A stretch of DNA of 20,440 nt from Mesostigma viride (lineage: Eukaryota > Streptophyta > Mesostigmatophyceae > Mesostigmatales > Mesostigmataceae): the NCBI GenBank assembly GCA_009746045.1, contig RPFO01001101.1:1-20440 (forward strand). Reading direction: 5' to 3'. Numbering within the stretch: the first letter of the stretch is position 1; each line of letters begins with the position of its first letter. Made by a program: the position numbers and the translations under genes. Positions 1 through 7,237 of this stretch are shown here, one piece after another. The notes beneath the pieces were generated by a model, which was not told the DNA's origin, searched no databases, and saw nothing but the letters and a program-made list of their open reading frames with translations.

Positions 1-1
1 C

Positions 2-377
2 AGGCAGAGGTGCAAGTCTGGTAGATGCTCTGGATATGCCAGCGATTCGGTGCCTCTGCCACCAAGTGTTGCGGAGTCTTTATTCCCGCTTATTGAGGAC
101 AATCCCACGTTCAGGTACATCGTGAGCAATTTCAAGGAGACCCATCAAGGGATTGCTGAGGCCGCGTCAATCCTCATGGGTGGACAGTGGGTGTACTCGG
201 CTGATGTGTGGTGGAAGTTTTCCAACCATCGATGGGTGATGGAGGACAACAACTCACACACGTTGATGATTTTCATTAGTATGTACACTTCTTGCCGACA
301 CATACCAGCGGGTTGGAAACTACTTCAAAAACAAGGCCAGCGCTTGTGGGGATGGGTCCAATTTTTACGATCACGAC
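2..377 (+). pseudogene. Fragment of a D5-like (giant-virus/P4-type) primase-helicase frame, interrupted by element A
   Basis: The + frame starting at base 2 is open from the window edge to the LTR at 378, about 125 codons. Its core reads WWKF then NHRWV (bases 209-238), preceded by a helical stretch (ETHQGIAEAASIL) and followed by an FIS motif. This order resembles the region between primase and superfamily-3 helicase in D5-type proteins of large DNA viruses and P4-like phages, where a W-Y/W-x-F-x-x-H-R-W strand precedes a conserved Ile-Ser. It is my recollection of the family, not a search result. A GTATGT at 279-284 could be an intron donor, since the protein after it loses resemblance. The frame runs on into the LTR only by chance. 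If the family call is right, the locus may be an integrated viral or Polinton-like element. Confidence 0.4.
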
Positions 378-394
378 TGTTACGTCGCGTAACA
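378..394 (+). repeat. Hairpin at the LTR 5' end
   Basis: The first 17 bases are TGTTACG, TCG, CGTAACA: a 7-bp perfect inverted repeat with a 3-base spacer. It is identical at 3871-3887, 14069-14085 and 20014-20030. The 3' end of each LTR repeats the CGTAACA arm, so the integrase-recognised ends match a local palindrome. Confidence 0.8.
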
Positions 395-559
395 ATTCGT
401 TGTAGTTACGGACGTAAATTAGGTCTTTTGCCTCGGTTGTCCCTAGGTTTACGTTTAGGCTCCTACCGGGACATTATTGTCCTCGTAACAGTACTGTGGT
501 ACATTGGGTGCCGTTGGGCGCCGCGCCGCGTACTTTACTAGTGGTCCTCCTGTGGTAGA

Positions 560-608
560 ATGTAGTGGACCAGCGTGCATCAGTAGATGTAGTGGACCAG
601 CGTGCATC
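560..608 (+). repeat. 27-bp tandem duplication in the A LTR
   Basis: A 22-base unit beginning ATGTAGTGGACC occurs at 560-581 and again at 587-608 (period 27). The A 3' LTR has the same pair from 20199. The B LTRs carry one unit with small changes, so the duplication arose on the A branch. LTR tandem repeats often hold transcription-factor sites, but no factor can be named here. Confidence 0.8.
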
Positions 609-694
609 TGTAGGCGAGGGCCATGTCGGCCCGAGCGTGTTGGACCGTTGGTGACCATTTATGCGCGTTCTACCCTTTGTGTGTGCACTCGGCG

Positions 695-715
695 TGTGTT
701 AAATGAATTAACACA
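695..715 (+). promoter_or_regulatory. Conserved LTR palindrome (8-bp arms, 5-base spacer)
   Basis: TGTGTTAA, ATGAA, TTAACACA forms a perfect inverted repeat. It is unchanged in all four LTRs (also 4189-4209, 14388-14408, 20334-20354), although the A and B LTRs differ at many other places. A protein-binding site or an RNA hairpin in the leader would both fit; the role is inference. Confidence 0.5.
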
Positions 716-793
716 TATAGGCTTGGGTCACGGCAGTGTAGTTGTGTTTCCTTCCTCTATTCCTGGAGTAAACGGGTTTTGATAAATGGTTGT

Positions 794-1096
794 ATGGCGT
801 ATTATAGTAACACTTACGTTAATGCATTGAGATCAGCTCCGTCACGTTCGTCTTTCGCCAGAGGGTTAAGTAGAGGAGGCCTGACCAGTTTAGGTAGTAT
901 CAGGCCCATTAGAGGTAGAGGCGGAGGTAGATATCCGCGGCGTAACAATGGTTCCGGAGGAACTTCAGTAGGTAGTGAACGAGACGACTATCCCTTGCCA
1001 CATACACCTGTTCAAGACCCCTTCCGCGTCCAGGAACAAGAAGTCGACACTTCCTTGATAGGTAATGGGCGGGTCGCCTTCAAGCTAGGAGAGTAG
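794..1096 (+). CDS. ORF0 of element A: Gly/Arg-rich protein starting inside the LTR
   Basis: This 100-residue frame begins at an ATG 154 bases before the LTR end, crosses the LTR boundary (947) and the primer-binding site, and stops in the leader. It starts MAYYSNTYVNALRS, has a Ser/Arg stretch, then an RG-rich segment (RGRGGGR, residues about 39-45) reminiscent of RGG RNA-binding tails, then an acidic/polar C-terminus ending NGRVAFKLGE. The counterpart in B (4287-4592) keeps the same frame although the DNA is only about 80% alike; both length differences are net multiples of three, and codons for SRSSFARG differ at five third positions with no change of residue. That pattern supports real coding. 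No known family is recognised. An overlapping ATG at 786 in another frame gives only a short peptide. Confidence 0.6.
   Translation: MAYYSNTYVNALRSAPSRSSFARGLSRGGLTSLGSIRPIRGRGGGRYPRRNNGSGGTSVGSERDDYPLPHTPVQDPFRVQEQEVDTSLIGNGRVAFKLGE
949..962 (+). other. Primer-binding site of element A
   Basis: TGGTTCCGGAGGAA follows the LTR after a single A. The leading TGG would pair with the CCA end of a tRNA, as usual for Ty3/gypsy elements. The tRNA cannot be named from memory. The B copy has TGGACTCGGAGGTA at the same place, so the two may use different primers. Confidence 0.55.
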
Positions 1097-1480
1097 TGCT
1101 GCCCGTTTCGGGACACGCTCTACCTAGAAGCTAGACCTGCTCGCAGCGGATAAATCCTTTCGTAGTTAGCCTGTCCTTCGCCTTGTTTTCCTGCTTACGG
1201 TTGTTTCCTGTCTTAGATAGGGGAGCATTACTGTTCGGAGACGATTAGCGTCGCAGTACCTACACCTTTTTCCTTGTGCTGCTGCTTTATTAGACGGCCG
1301 CACCCGCAGAGTTACGGGGCGCTGTGTTAGGACGAGCGCTGGAATGTCCGGCCGCTGACTTAGGACGAGAGCTGGAAACGTCCGCCCTCCTTCTTCTTTC
1401 GGTGATCCAGATCGTCCAGCTAAGTCGCCTACCCCTACCTCGTCTAGCTTGACATCACAAGACACGCCAGGTGCGTTATC
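1097..1480 (+). other. Leader between ORF0 and ORF1 of element A, with a candidate splice donor
   Basis: This 384-base stretch shows no further convincing gene. It contains one ATG near 1344 that opens a five-codon frame. At 1468-1476 CAG|GTGCGT resembles a 5' splice donor and lies 10 bases before the ORF1 ATG; the same string is at 4951-4959 in B. The stretch is G+C-rich and could hold a packaging signal, which I cannot define. Confidence 0.5.
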
Positions 1481-1873
1481 ATGAGTCAACGTCGTGTTTT
1501 TACTGCGCCTTCCCATTCATCTAGTGATAATAGTTTAGCTAAGTATTACGTAGTTATTACCCCTCAATGGTCAGCCATTTTCCTCTCTTGGTCAGATGCT
1601 AGGAAGATAGTGCAAAATCGTACATATAATGTAATTAGGTATAAGAAATTTGTTACCTTCGAGGAAGCTCAACAATTCCTTATAGACCATAGCGTATCAG
1701 ATCTAGGCCTACACGTACGTTCTACTCCTCATGGTCGCCCTCCTGTAGAAGCTCTAGATTTTGCTACCCCTCCTTCGTCTCCCCCTAAGAGGGCTGCATC
1801 CTCATCTAGCTTAGATACTCCTCTCACCTTAGAATTCGGTTCCCTATCCATTACTGTTGTTAAAAAGGATTGA
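1481..1873 (+). CDS. ORF1 of element A: RNase H1 N-terminal hybrid-binding / viroplasmin-like domain protein
   Basis: This 130-residue protein has, at residues about 21-67, the pattern of the RNase H1 N-terminal domain (also the caulimovirus P6 'viroplasmin' domain): KYYVV, a short turn, IFLSW, DARKIV, then IRYKKF and TFEEAQQFL. In RNase H1 this small three-stranded domain binds RNA/DNA hybrids and dsRNA. The Gly of the usual 'GIY/GVF' turn is replaced. The rest is Ser/Pro-rich (TPPSSPPKRAASSSS) and ends in a short hydrophobic strand before VVKKD. The start is the ATG in GTTATCATGAG. No RNase H catalytic domain is attached, so it is a binding protein rather than a nuclease. The B copy (4964-5356) is about 89% identical in protein, with only four changes in the domain, all mild. 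It may bind element RNA or cDNA, or act in translation as P6 does; both are inference. Confidence 0.78.
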   Translation: MSQRRVFTAPSHSSSDNSLAKYYVVITPQWSAIFLSWSDARKIVQNRTYNVIRYKKFVTFEEAQQFLIDHSVSDLGLHVRSTPHGRPPVEALDFATPPSSPPKRAASSSSLDTPLTLEFGSLSITVVKKD

Positions 1874-1997
1874 TTTAAATTGTTTCCTTCTTTTAAGCCA
1901 TTAAAATCTTTTCCTTTTCTTTCCTTGCCTTATATTAGGCCTTGTCCTTTATCCTTGTTGCTTTCAGTTAGATTTTTGATCATTTACTTAAACGAAA
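1874..1997 (+). promoter_or_regulatory. ORF1-gag spacer with candidate splice acceptor (element A)
   Basis: This pyrimidine-rich spacer has no ATG. It ends in TTGTTGCTTTCAG (AG at 1966-1967), a good 3' splice acceptor form, 30 bases before the gag ATG. Joining it to the donor at 1470/1471 would remove an intron of 497 bases that contains exactly ORF1. The same arrangement is present in B (AG at 5420-5421). No strong branch-point motif is evident. Confidence 0.4.
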
Positions 1998-3752
1998 ATG
2001 GATCCAGTGGGTGGTAACATGTCGCCTATACCTACCAATACTCCTACTATGAGTAATAATAATAATAACAACAACCATAACAACAATCGTGGTAACCGAC
2101 GGGACTCATGCTTGAAACAGTGCACCATCTCACTCCCCAAGGTAACCTTCGTGCCTCACCTCCTTCTCCTCTTGCTGATGGTCGCCGTCGTCCCTCACTT
2201 ACCCCTCCTACCTATGAACAACGTCAACGTATGCAAGTCAGATTTAGTGATGACCCTTCCCTTACCCTGAACCAGGCCCCTGCCCCTCCTGCAACCTTGG
2301 CTCAACCCTCCAGCAGGTCCTCACTAACTAACAATGTTTTTAGGCCTCCTTCCCACCCTGTGTCTTCTATGCCTGCGCTGAACACGGGACGTGCCTCTGC
2401 CCCTGTCGGTCCTTCTGGGCGCCCTAGTGCAGTTCCCTTTTACCCACCTGCTTCCTGGTCCTACCCTGAGACGGCCTATGAGGCAGCCCAGGTCCCTACC
2501 CGTGTGGCTGATTTAGAAGTTAATAGTGATTTCAGCACCATGCCCTTAGATGACAGAAATTATGATCATTTTGCCTATTCCTCTCTTCGTGAGCAATATA
2601 CTGTCCCCTTCTCTTATGGGCACCAGCCTGAAACGGTGGCCCCTTCTAGACCCTACCCAAGACTTTTCCTCTTCCTTCCTTCTATCCCGCTTATGTAGCA
2701 GTGGAAGATAGTGGCCCTATGGGAAAAACTGACTCTTCTAATCCCCCTAAGCCCCCTGCTCTTCCCCTCTTTGCTAACCTTCCCAAGCTGGATGTCAAGT
2801 CTACCCCTCAACAGTTTTTCACCTTTATTATGTTGCTTACCCAGAACACAGAGTCGTGGCAGAATCATAATAGGTGGCGTCTTTCTGATGCTGTATTAGT
2901 TCCTCACTATCTCACAACCTGTATTACTCCTGAGCTTGCTAACCTCATTCAGTGTGAGTCTTTGGCCTCTCATGCCTACCCTAACTCTGTAGCAGAATTG
3001 TTTAAGCGTTTAGAGAACCATTTAGTCCCTCCTGATTCAGATTGGCAGGATAGATTAGCCTTTGGTACCTTGCAGCAGGGTACTAAATCATTTAAGGAGT
3101 ATATGAAAGAGTTTGATGCTCAGATGGTACGAATTAGGGATTTGTCGGGTGCAGAAGTACGTGCTCGCTTCCTCCAAGGCCTCAGTAGACCCTTATTACG
3201 TGAAGTCAAGCGCCAGTTCTCTGCCTACCGTTTTACTGATCTGCCCCTCAAGCATGTGCGCCAGCATCTCTTGCGTGTAGCAGATTTCTTCACCACCCCT
3301 TCTCTTCCTACCCGTTCCCGTATTAATAATATTAGCCTTACCCCTGAGGAGGAGAACTCCTATGTAGAAGAATTAGATATCTGTGTTACTGACCTTTCAG
3401 CCCTTGATGTCTCTCATATCACATGCTATCATTGTAAGGAAGTAGGTCATCTTAAACGTGAGTGCCCCAAGTTCCTTTCGGGTGCTCCCCTCATCCCGAC
3501 GCTCGCCCTCCTCGTACCCCTCAGCGTGCTCCTATTCGTCCTACTTCAGGACGCATTCCTTCAGCTACCCCTAGTAGGCTGAATGCTGTGCAGACAGGAT
3601 CCCCAGGGTTCCCCTATGATAATCAGGCTCCCGCACCCTCTTCGCTCCCTCGTGACCCTCCAGCAGTGGCTTTTTCGCCAGGGTCTTCTTCGGGGTTAGT
3701 TCCTATGGATTTGGGGGGGAGGGGGAACAGTAGGCCTGTCAGCCGGGGGTAA
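1998..3752 (+). pseudogene. gag: gag of element A, broken by three frameshifts
   Basis: The frame opens at an ATG (MDPVGG), runs through an Asn-rich stretch and a Pro/Ser-rich N-terminal part, then the retrotransposon Gag core (around 2770-3290, with the FKEYMKEFDAQM and FLQGLSRPLLREV helices), and a CCHC zinc knuckle C-x2-C-x4-H-x4-C (CYHCKEVGHLKREC, about 3424-3465), ending at TAA 3750-3752. Compared with B it has a net 2-base gain near 2106-2110, loss of one C at 2651-2653, and loss of one C at 3487-3490. Each break is intact in B, so the ancestral gene was one frame. Gag would form the particle and bind RNA through the knuckle. Confidence 0.9.
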
Positions 3753-3870
3753 CCTGGACAGGTCCTTAGATAGTACCCAGATGAAAATTTTTGCCTGCCT
3801 GTTTTTATAACCTCTGTAGGAGCTGAATCTTCCCTACCACTACGTGTGCGTCCTCTTATGTTCTTGAACG
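3753..3870 (+). pseudogene. pol: Start of pol of element A, up to the insertion site of element B
   Basis: This 118-base piece matches the bases that precede the protease in B (7195-7314). It has lost one C at 3776-3778 relative to B and gained an ATG at 3782 that leads only to a short frame. Coding resumes at 14644 on the far side of element B. Confidence 0.85.
3866..3870. repeat. Left target-site duplication of element B (GAACG)
   Basis: GAACG directly precedes the B 5' LTR and recurs at 14639-14643 directly after the B 3' LTR. A 5-bp duplication is normal for Ty3/gypsy integrases. The sequence belongs to the pol gene of element A. Confidence 0.95.
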
Positions 3871-4437
3871 TGTTACGTCGCGTAACAATTCGTTGTAGTT
3901 ACGGACGTAAATTAGGTCCTTGGCCTCGGTTGTTCCTAGGTTACGTGCAGTTCTAGTTTGGACATGATTGTCCCCGTAACAGTACTGTGGTATAGTGGGT
4001 GCCTTTGGGCGCCGCGCCGCGTACTATATTAGTGGTCCTTATCCTTTTGTAGAATGTAGTGGACAGGCGTGCATCTGTGCACCTGCTGTGTTTCTGTGTT
4101 TCTGCAGGCGAGGGCCAGGTCGGCCCGAGCCTGTTGGACCGTTGGTGACCATTTATGCACGTTCCACTCCTTGTGTGGTCACTCGGCGTGTGTTAAATGA
4201 ATTAACACATATTAGCTTGGGTCACGGCAGTTTAGTTGTGTTTCCTTCCTCTTTTCCTGGAGTAAACGGGTTTGATTAAATGGCCTATGGCGTATTACAG
4301 TAGTACATATGTAAATGCATTGAGATCTGGTTCGTCTCGGTCGTCTTTCGCTAGGGGTGTATATAGAAGCAGCCTCACTAGTTTAGGTAGTATCAGGACA
4401 GGTAGAGGTAGAGGTGGCCGAGGCTTGCGGCGTAACA
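3871..4437 (+). repeat. 5' LTR of element B
   Basis: This 567-bp repeat starts TGTTACG and ends CGTAACA. Against the B 3' LTR it has four substitutions and three small indels (including GGTGG versus GGTGGTGG near 4414, a multiple of three inside ORF0). It is only about four-fifths alike to the A LTR by eye. Confidence 0.96.
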
Positions 4438-4592
4438 ATGGACTCGGAGGTAGTTTAGATAGAGAGCGAGACGACGATCCTTTGCAACATACGTCATTGA
4501 ATCAACCCTTCCGCGGCTGGGAAAAAGAAGACGACACCTACTTGACAGGTAATGGGCGGGTCGCCGTCAAGCTAGGGGATAGTGCTGCCTGA
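4287..4592 (+). CDS. ORF0 of element B: Gly/Arg-rich protein starting inside the LTR
   Basis: This 101-residue frame is the counterpart of the one at 794 in element A. It starts MAYYSSTYVNALRS, carries the RG segment RGRGGRG (residues about 38-45), crosses the LTR end at 4437 and the primer-binding site, and ends NGRVAVKLGDSAA. Its first ATG (CCTATGGCG) has G at +4. A slightly earlier ATG at 4280 in another frame ends after seven codons. In the B 3' LTR the same start codon is present but the frame runs into flanking DNA. No signal peptide or membrane segment is visible; an RNA-binding role would fit the RG content but is inference. Confidence 0.6.
   Translation: MAYYSSTYVNALRSGSSRSSFARGVYRSSLTSLGSIRTGRGRGGRGLRRNNGLGGSLDRERDDDPLQHTSLNQPFRGWEKEDDTYLTGNGRVAVKLGDSAA
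4439..4452 (+). other. Primer-binding site of element B
   Basis: TGGACTCGGAGGTA lies one base after the LTR end. It shares TGG, TC and GGAGG with the A site but differs at four of 14 positions. The tRNA is not identified. Confidence 0.5.
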
Positions 4593-4963
4593 TTCAGGAC
4601 ACGCCCTGCCTAGACGTTAGACCTGCTCGAAGCGGAAAATCCTTTCGTATATAGCTCCTGTTCCTCGTCTTGTTTCCTTAGAAAGATGGTTTACTGCCGT
4701 AGACAGTTGCTGGTTTTGGTTCGACGATAGAGAGACGGCTAGCGTCTCGTAGATTACCCTTTTTCTGCATCTTGCCTGCTTTGTATTTAGACGACCCTTC
4801 GCCGGACGCAGAATTCTTGAAACCGGATACTTACGACCACCTGGCGCTGGAAACATCGTCCCTACGTGCGTCGTCAATCTGGTTCGGTTTCAGACACCCG
4901 AGATAAGTCGCCTTCTCCTCGTTCTCCTCATTTGACTGCTCAAGACCTACCAGGTGCGTTACC
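4593..4963 (+). other. Leader between ORF0 and ORF1 of element B, with a candidate splice donor
   Basis: No gene is seen in these 371 bases. One upstream ATG at 4686 opens a 14-codon frame. CAG|GTGCGT at 4951-4959 is the donor-like string also found in A, just before the ORF1 start. The leader differs from the A leader at roughly a fifth or more of positions, in contrast to the near-identical pol core. Confidence 0.5.
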
Positions 4964-5356
4964 ATGAGCCAACGGCGATCTTTTACTGCTCCTTCCCATT
5001 CTTCTAGCGATAATAGTCTAGCTAAATATTACGTAGTGATTACGCCTCAATGGTCCTCCATTTTCCTTTCTTGGTCCGACGCTAGGAAGATCGTTCAGAA
5101 TCGTGTATACAACGTAATTAGGTATAAGAAATTTATGTCCTTTGAAGAAGCTCAGCAGTTCCTTATAGATCATAGCCAAACAGATTTAGGCCTGCATGTA
5201 CGCCCTATTCCTCATGGTCGTCCTCCAGTAGAAGCTCTAGTCTTTGCTACCCCTCCTTCTTCTCCCCCTAAACGGGCTGCATCTGCATCTGCTTCAGATA
5301 CTCCTCTCACTTTGGAGTTTGGTTCCCTATCCATTACTGTTGTTAAAAAGGATTGA
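4964..5356 (+). CDS. ORF1 of element B: RNase H1 N-terminal hybrid-binding / viroplasmin-like domain protein
   Basis: This intact 130-residue protein starts in a good context (TTACCATGAG). The domain covers residues about 21-67: KYYVV, IFLSW, DARKIV, IRYKKF, SFEEAQQFL, which are the strands and helix of the RNase H1 N-terminal fold. It is followed by a basic Pro/Ser-rich tail (PPSSPPKRAAS) and a conserved end, SLSITVVKKD. About 14 residues differ from the A copy, most outside the domain, so the protein is at least as conserved as its DNA. It sits between the leader and gag and inside the interval bounded by the candidate donor (4953/4954) and acceptor (5421), so it would be made only from unspliced RNA if those sites work. 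No catalytic RNase H residues are present here; the element's RNase H is in pol. Confidence 0.78.
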   Translation: MSQRRSFTAPSHSSSDNSLAKYYVVITPQWSSIFLSWSDARKIVQNRVYNVIRYKKFMSFEEAQQFLIDHSQTDLGLHVRPIPHGRPPVEALVFATPPSSPPKRAASASASDTPLTLEFGSLSITVVKKD

Positions 5357-5447
5357 TTTTAATTTTGTTCCTGCTGCAGACCTTCAAGGTTTTTCCTTTT
5401 TCCTTTGTTGCTTTCTTCTAGATTCCTATTCCTTTACGTAATTAAAG
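5357..5447 (+). promoter_or_regulatory. ORF1-gag spacer with candidate splice acceptor (element B)
   Basis: This 91-base T-rich spacer has no ATG. TTGTTGCTTTCTTCTAG ends at 5421, 26 bases before the gag ATG, and looks like a polypyrimidine tract plus acceptor. The spacer has diverged from A, yet the pyrimidine tract with a terminal AG is retained. Confidence 0.4.
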
Positions 5448-7194
5448 ATGGATCCAGTGGGTGGAGATATGTCGCCTATACCTACCAATAATAATAATAA
5501 TACTACTACTAATAACATAACAATAACAATACTCGTGGTAACCGACGGGACTCCTTGGAAACGGTACACCATCTCACCCCTCAAGGTATTCTGCGTACCT
5601 CACCTCCTTCTCCTGTTGCTGGTGGTCGCCGTCGTCCCTCAATTACCCCACCTACCTATGAACAACGTATTTCCCAAGTCAGATTTAGTGATGAACCTTC
5701 TTTTGTTGTGAACCAGGCCCCTGCCCCTTCTGCAACCTTGGCTCACCCCTCCAGCAGGTCCTCACACACTAACAATGCTTCTAGGCCTCCTTCCCACCCT
5801 GTGCCTTCAATGCCTGCTATTAACACGGGTCGTACCTCGGCCCCTGTCGGCCCTTCTGGGCGCCCTAGTGCAGTTCCCTTTTACCCACCTGCTTCCTGGT
5901 CCTACCCTGAGACGGCCTATGAGGCTGCCCAGGTCCCTACCCGTGTGGCTGATTTAGAAGTTAATAATGATTTCAGTACCATGCCCCTAGATGATAGGAA
6001 TTATGATCATTTTGCCTATTCCTCTCTTCGTGAGCAATATACTGTCCCTTCTCCTATGGGCACCATCCTGAAACGGTGGCTCCCTCTAGACCCCTACCCA
6101 AGACTTTTCCTATCCCTTCCTTCTATCCCGCTTATGTAGCAGTGGAAGATAGTGGCCCTATGGGAAAAACTGATTCTTCTAATCCCCCTAAGCCTCCTGC
6201 TCTTCCCCTCTTTGCCAACCTTCCTAAGCTGGATGTCAAGTCTACCCCTCAACAGTTTTTCACCTTCATTATGTTGCTCACCCAGAACACAGAGTCCTGG
6301 CAGAACCACAATAGGTGGCGCCTCTCTGATGCTGTACTAGTTCCTCATTATCTTACTACCTGCATTACTCCTGAACTTGCTAACCTCATCCAGTGTGAGT
6401 CTCTTGCCTCTCATGCCTACCCAAACTCTGTAGCAGAATTGTTCAAGCGTTTAGAGAACCATTTAGTCCCTCCCGATGCAGATTGGCAGGATAGATTATC
6501 CTTTGGCACCTTGCAGCAGGGTACCAAGTCCTTCAAAGAATATATGAAAGAGTTTGATGCTCAGATGGTACGAATTAGGGATTTGTCGGGTGCAGAAGTA
6601 CGTGCTCGCTTCCTTCAGGGCCTCAGTAGACCCTTATTGCGTGAAGTCAAGCGCCAGTTCTCTGCCTACCGTTTTACTGACCTGCCCCTCAAGCATGTGC
6701 GCCAGCATCTTTTACGAGTAGCAGATTTCTTCTCCACGCCTTCTCTTCCTACCCGTTCCCGTATTAATAATATTAGCCTTACCCCTGAGGAGGAGAACTC
6801 CTATGTAGAAGAATTAGATATCTGTGTGACTGACCTTTCAGCTCTGGATGTCTCTCATATCACCTGCTATCATTGTAAGGAAGTAGGTCATCTTAAACGT
6901 GAGTGCCCCAAGTTCCTTTCGGGTGCTCCCCCTCATCCCGACGCTCGCCCTCCTCGTACCCCTCAGCGTGCTCCTATTCGTCCCACTTCAGGACGCATTC
7001 CTTCAGCTACCCCTAGTAGGCTGAATGCTGTGCAGACAGGATCCCCAGGGTTCCCCTATGATAATCAGGCTCCCGCACCCTCTTCAATCCCTCGTGACCC
7101 TCCAGCAGTGGCTTTTCCGCCAGGGTCTTCTTCGGGGTTAGTTCCTATGGATTTGGGGGGGAGGGGGAACAGTAGGCCTGTCAGCCGGGGGTAA
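5448..7194 (+). pseudogene. gag: gag of element B, with two frameshifts; C-terminal two-thirds open
   Basis: The gene starts MDPVGGDMSPIPT and enters an Asn/Thr codon run. A net one-base loss in that run (about 5511-5520) and loss of one C at 6046-6048 shift the frame; A is intact at both places. The frame 6076-7194 is continuous through the Gag core (FKEYMKEFDAQM, FLQGLSRPLLREV, HVRQHLLRVADFF), the CCHC zinc knuckle (CYHCKEVGHLKREC, about 6867-6908) and a Pro-rich tail ending PMDLGGRGNSRPVSRG. Gag assembles the particle and packages RNA. Pol follows in the +1 frame. The two breaks may be real decay or base-calling loss in homopolymers. Confidence 0.9.
7142..7194 (+). other. gag-pol overlap: candidate +1 frameshift region
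   Basis: The pol frame is open from just after a TAG at 7139-7141, so it overlaps the end of gag by about 53 bases and is +1 relative to it. Gag codons here include AGT AGG CCT and end CGG GGG TAA C. AGG after a G-rich run, or the stop codon itself, could be a slow site for +1 slippage as in Ty elements, but neither the Ty1 nor the Ty3 heptamer is present. The alternative is reinitiation at the ATG at 7301, the first ATG after the gag stop. Confidence 0.4.
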
Positions 7195-7237
7195 CCTGGA
7201 CAGGTCCTTAGATAGTACCCCAGATAATAATTTTTGC

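Larger units (their letters stand above)
378..947 (+). repeat. 5' LTR of element A
   Basis: The 570-bp repeat starts TGTTACG and ends CGTAACA, a perfect 7-bp terminal inverted repeat with the usual TG...CA ends. It is followed after one base by a TGG primer-binding motif. Relative to the 3' copy at 20014 it lacks 3 bases near 549 and has one extra T near 791. The end of the LTR is set by the inverted repeat and by the exact end of the B LTR at 14638, which abuts the target duplication. It contains the ORF0 start codon at 794. Confidence 0.95.

Noticed and set aside
50-541. A 163-codon gene running from the left edge into the LTR
   Set aside because: Only the part before 378 is host-side sequence. 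The rest is LTR read in an arbitrary frame, and its first codon is GTG inside a frame that is already open upstream.
504-782. Open frames of about 90 codons within each LTR (also 3995-4279 and 20140-20421)
   Set aside because: They recur because the LTRs recur. The LTR copies contain indels that are not multiples of three within them, and no domain is visible.
2058-2095. Asn-codon run in gag as a CRISPR or other structured array
   Set aside because: It is a simple AAT/AAC microsatellite encoding poly-Asn; the B version (about 5488-5530) differs by slippage.
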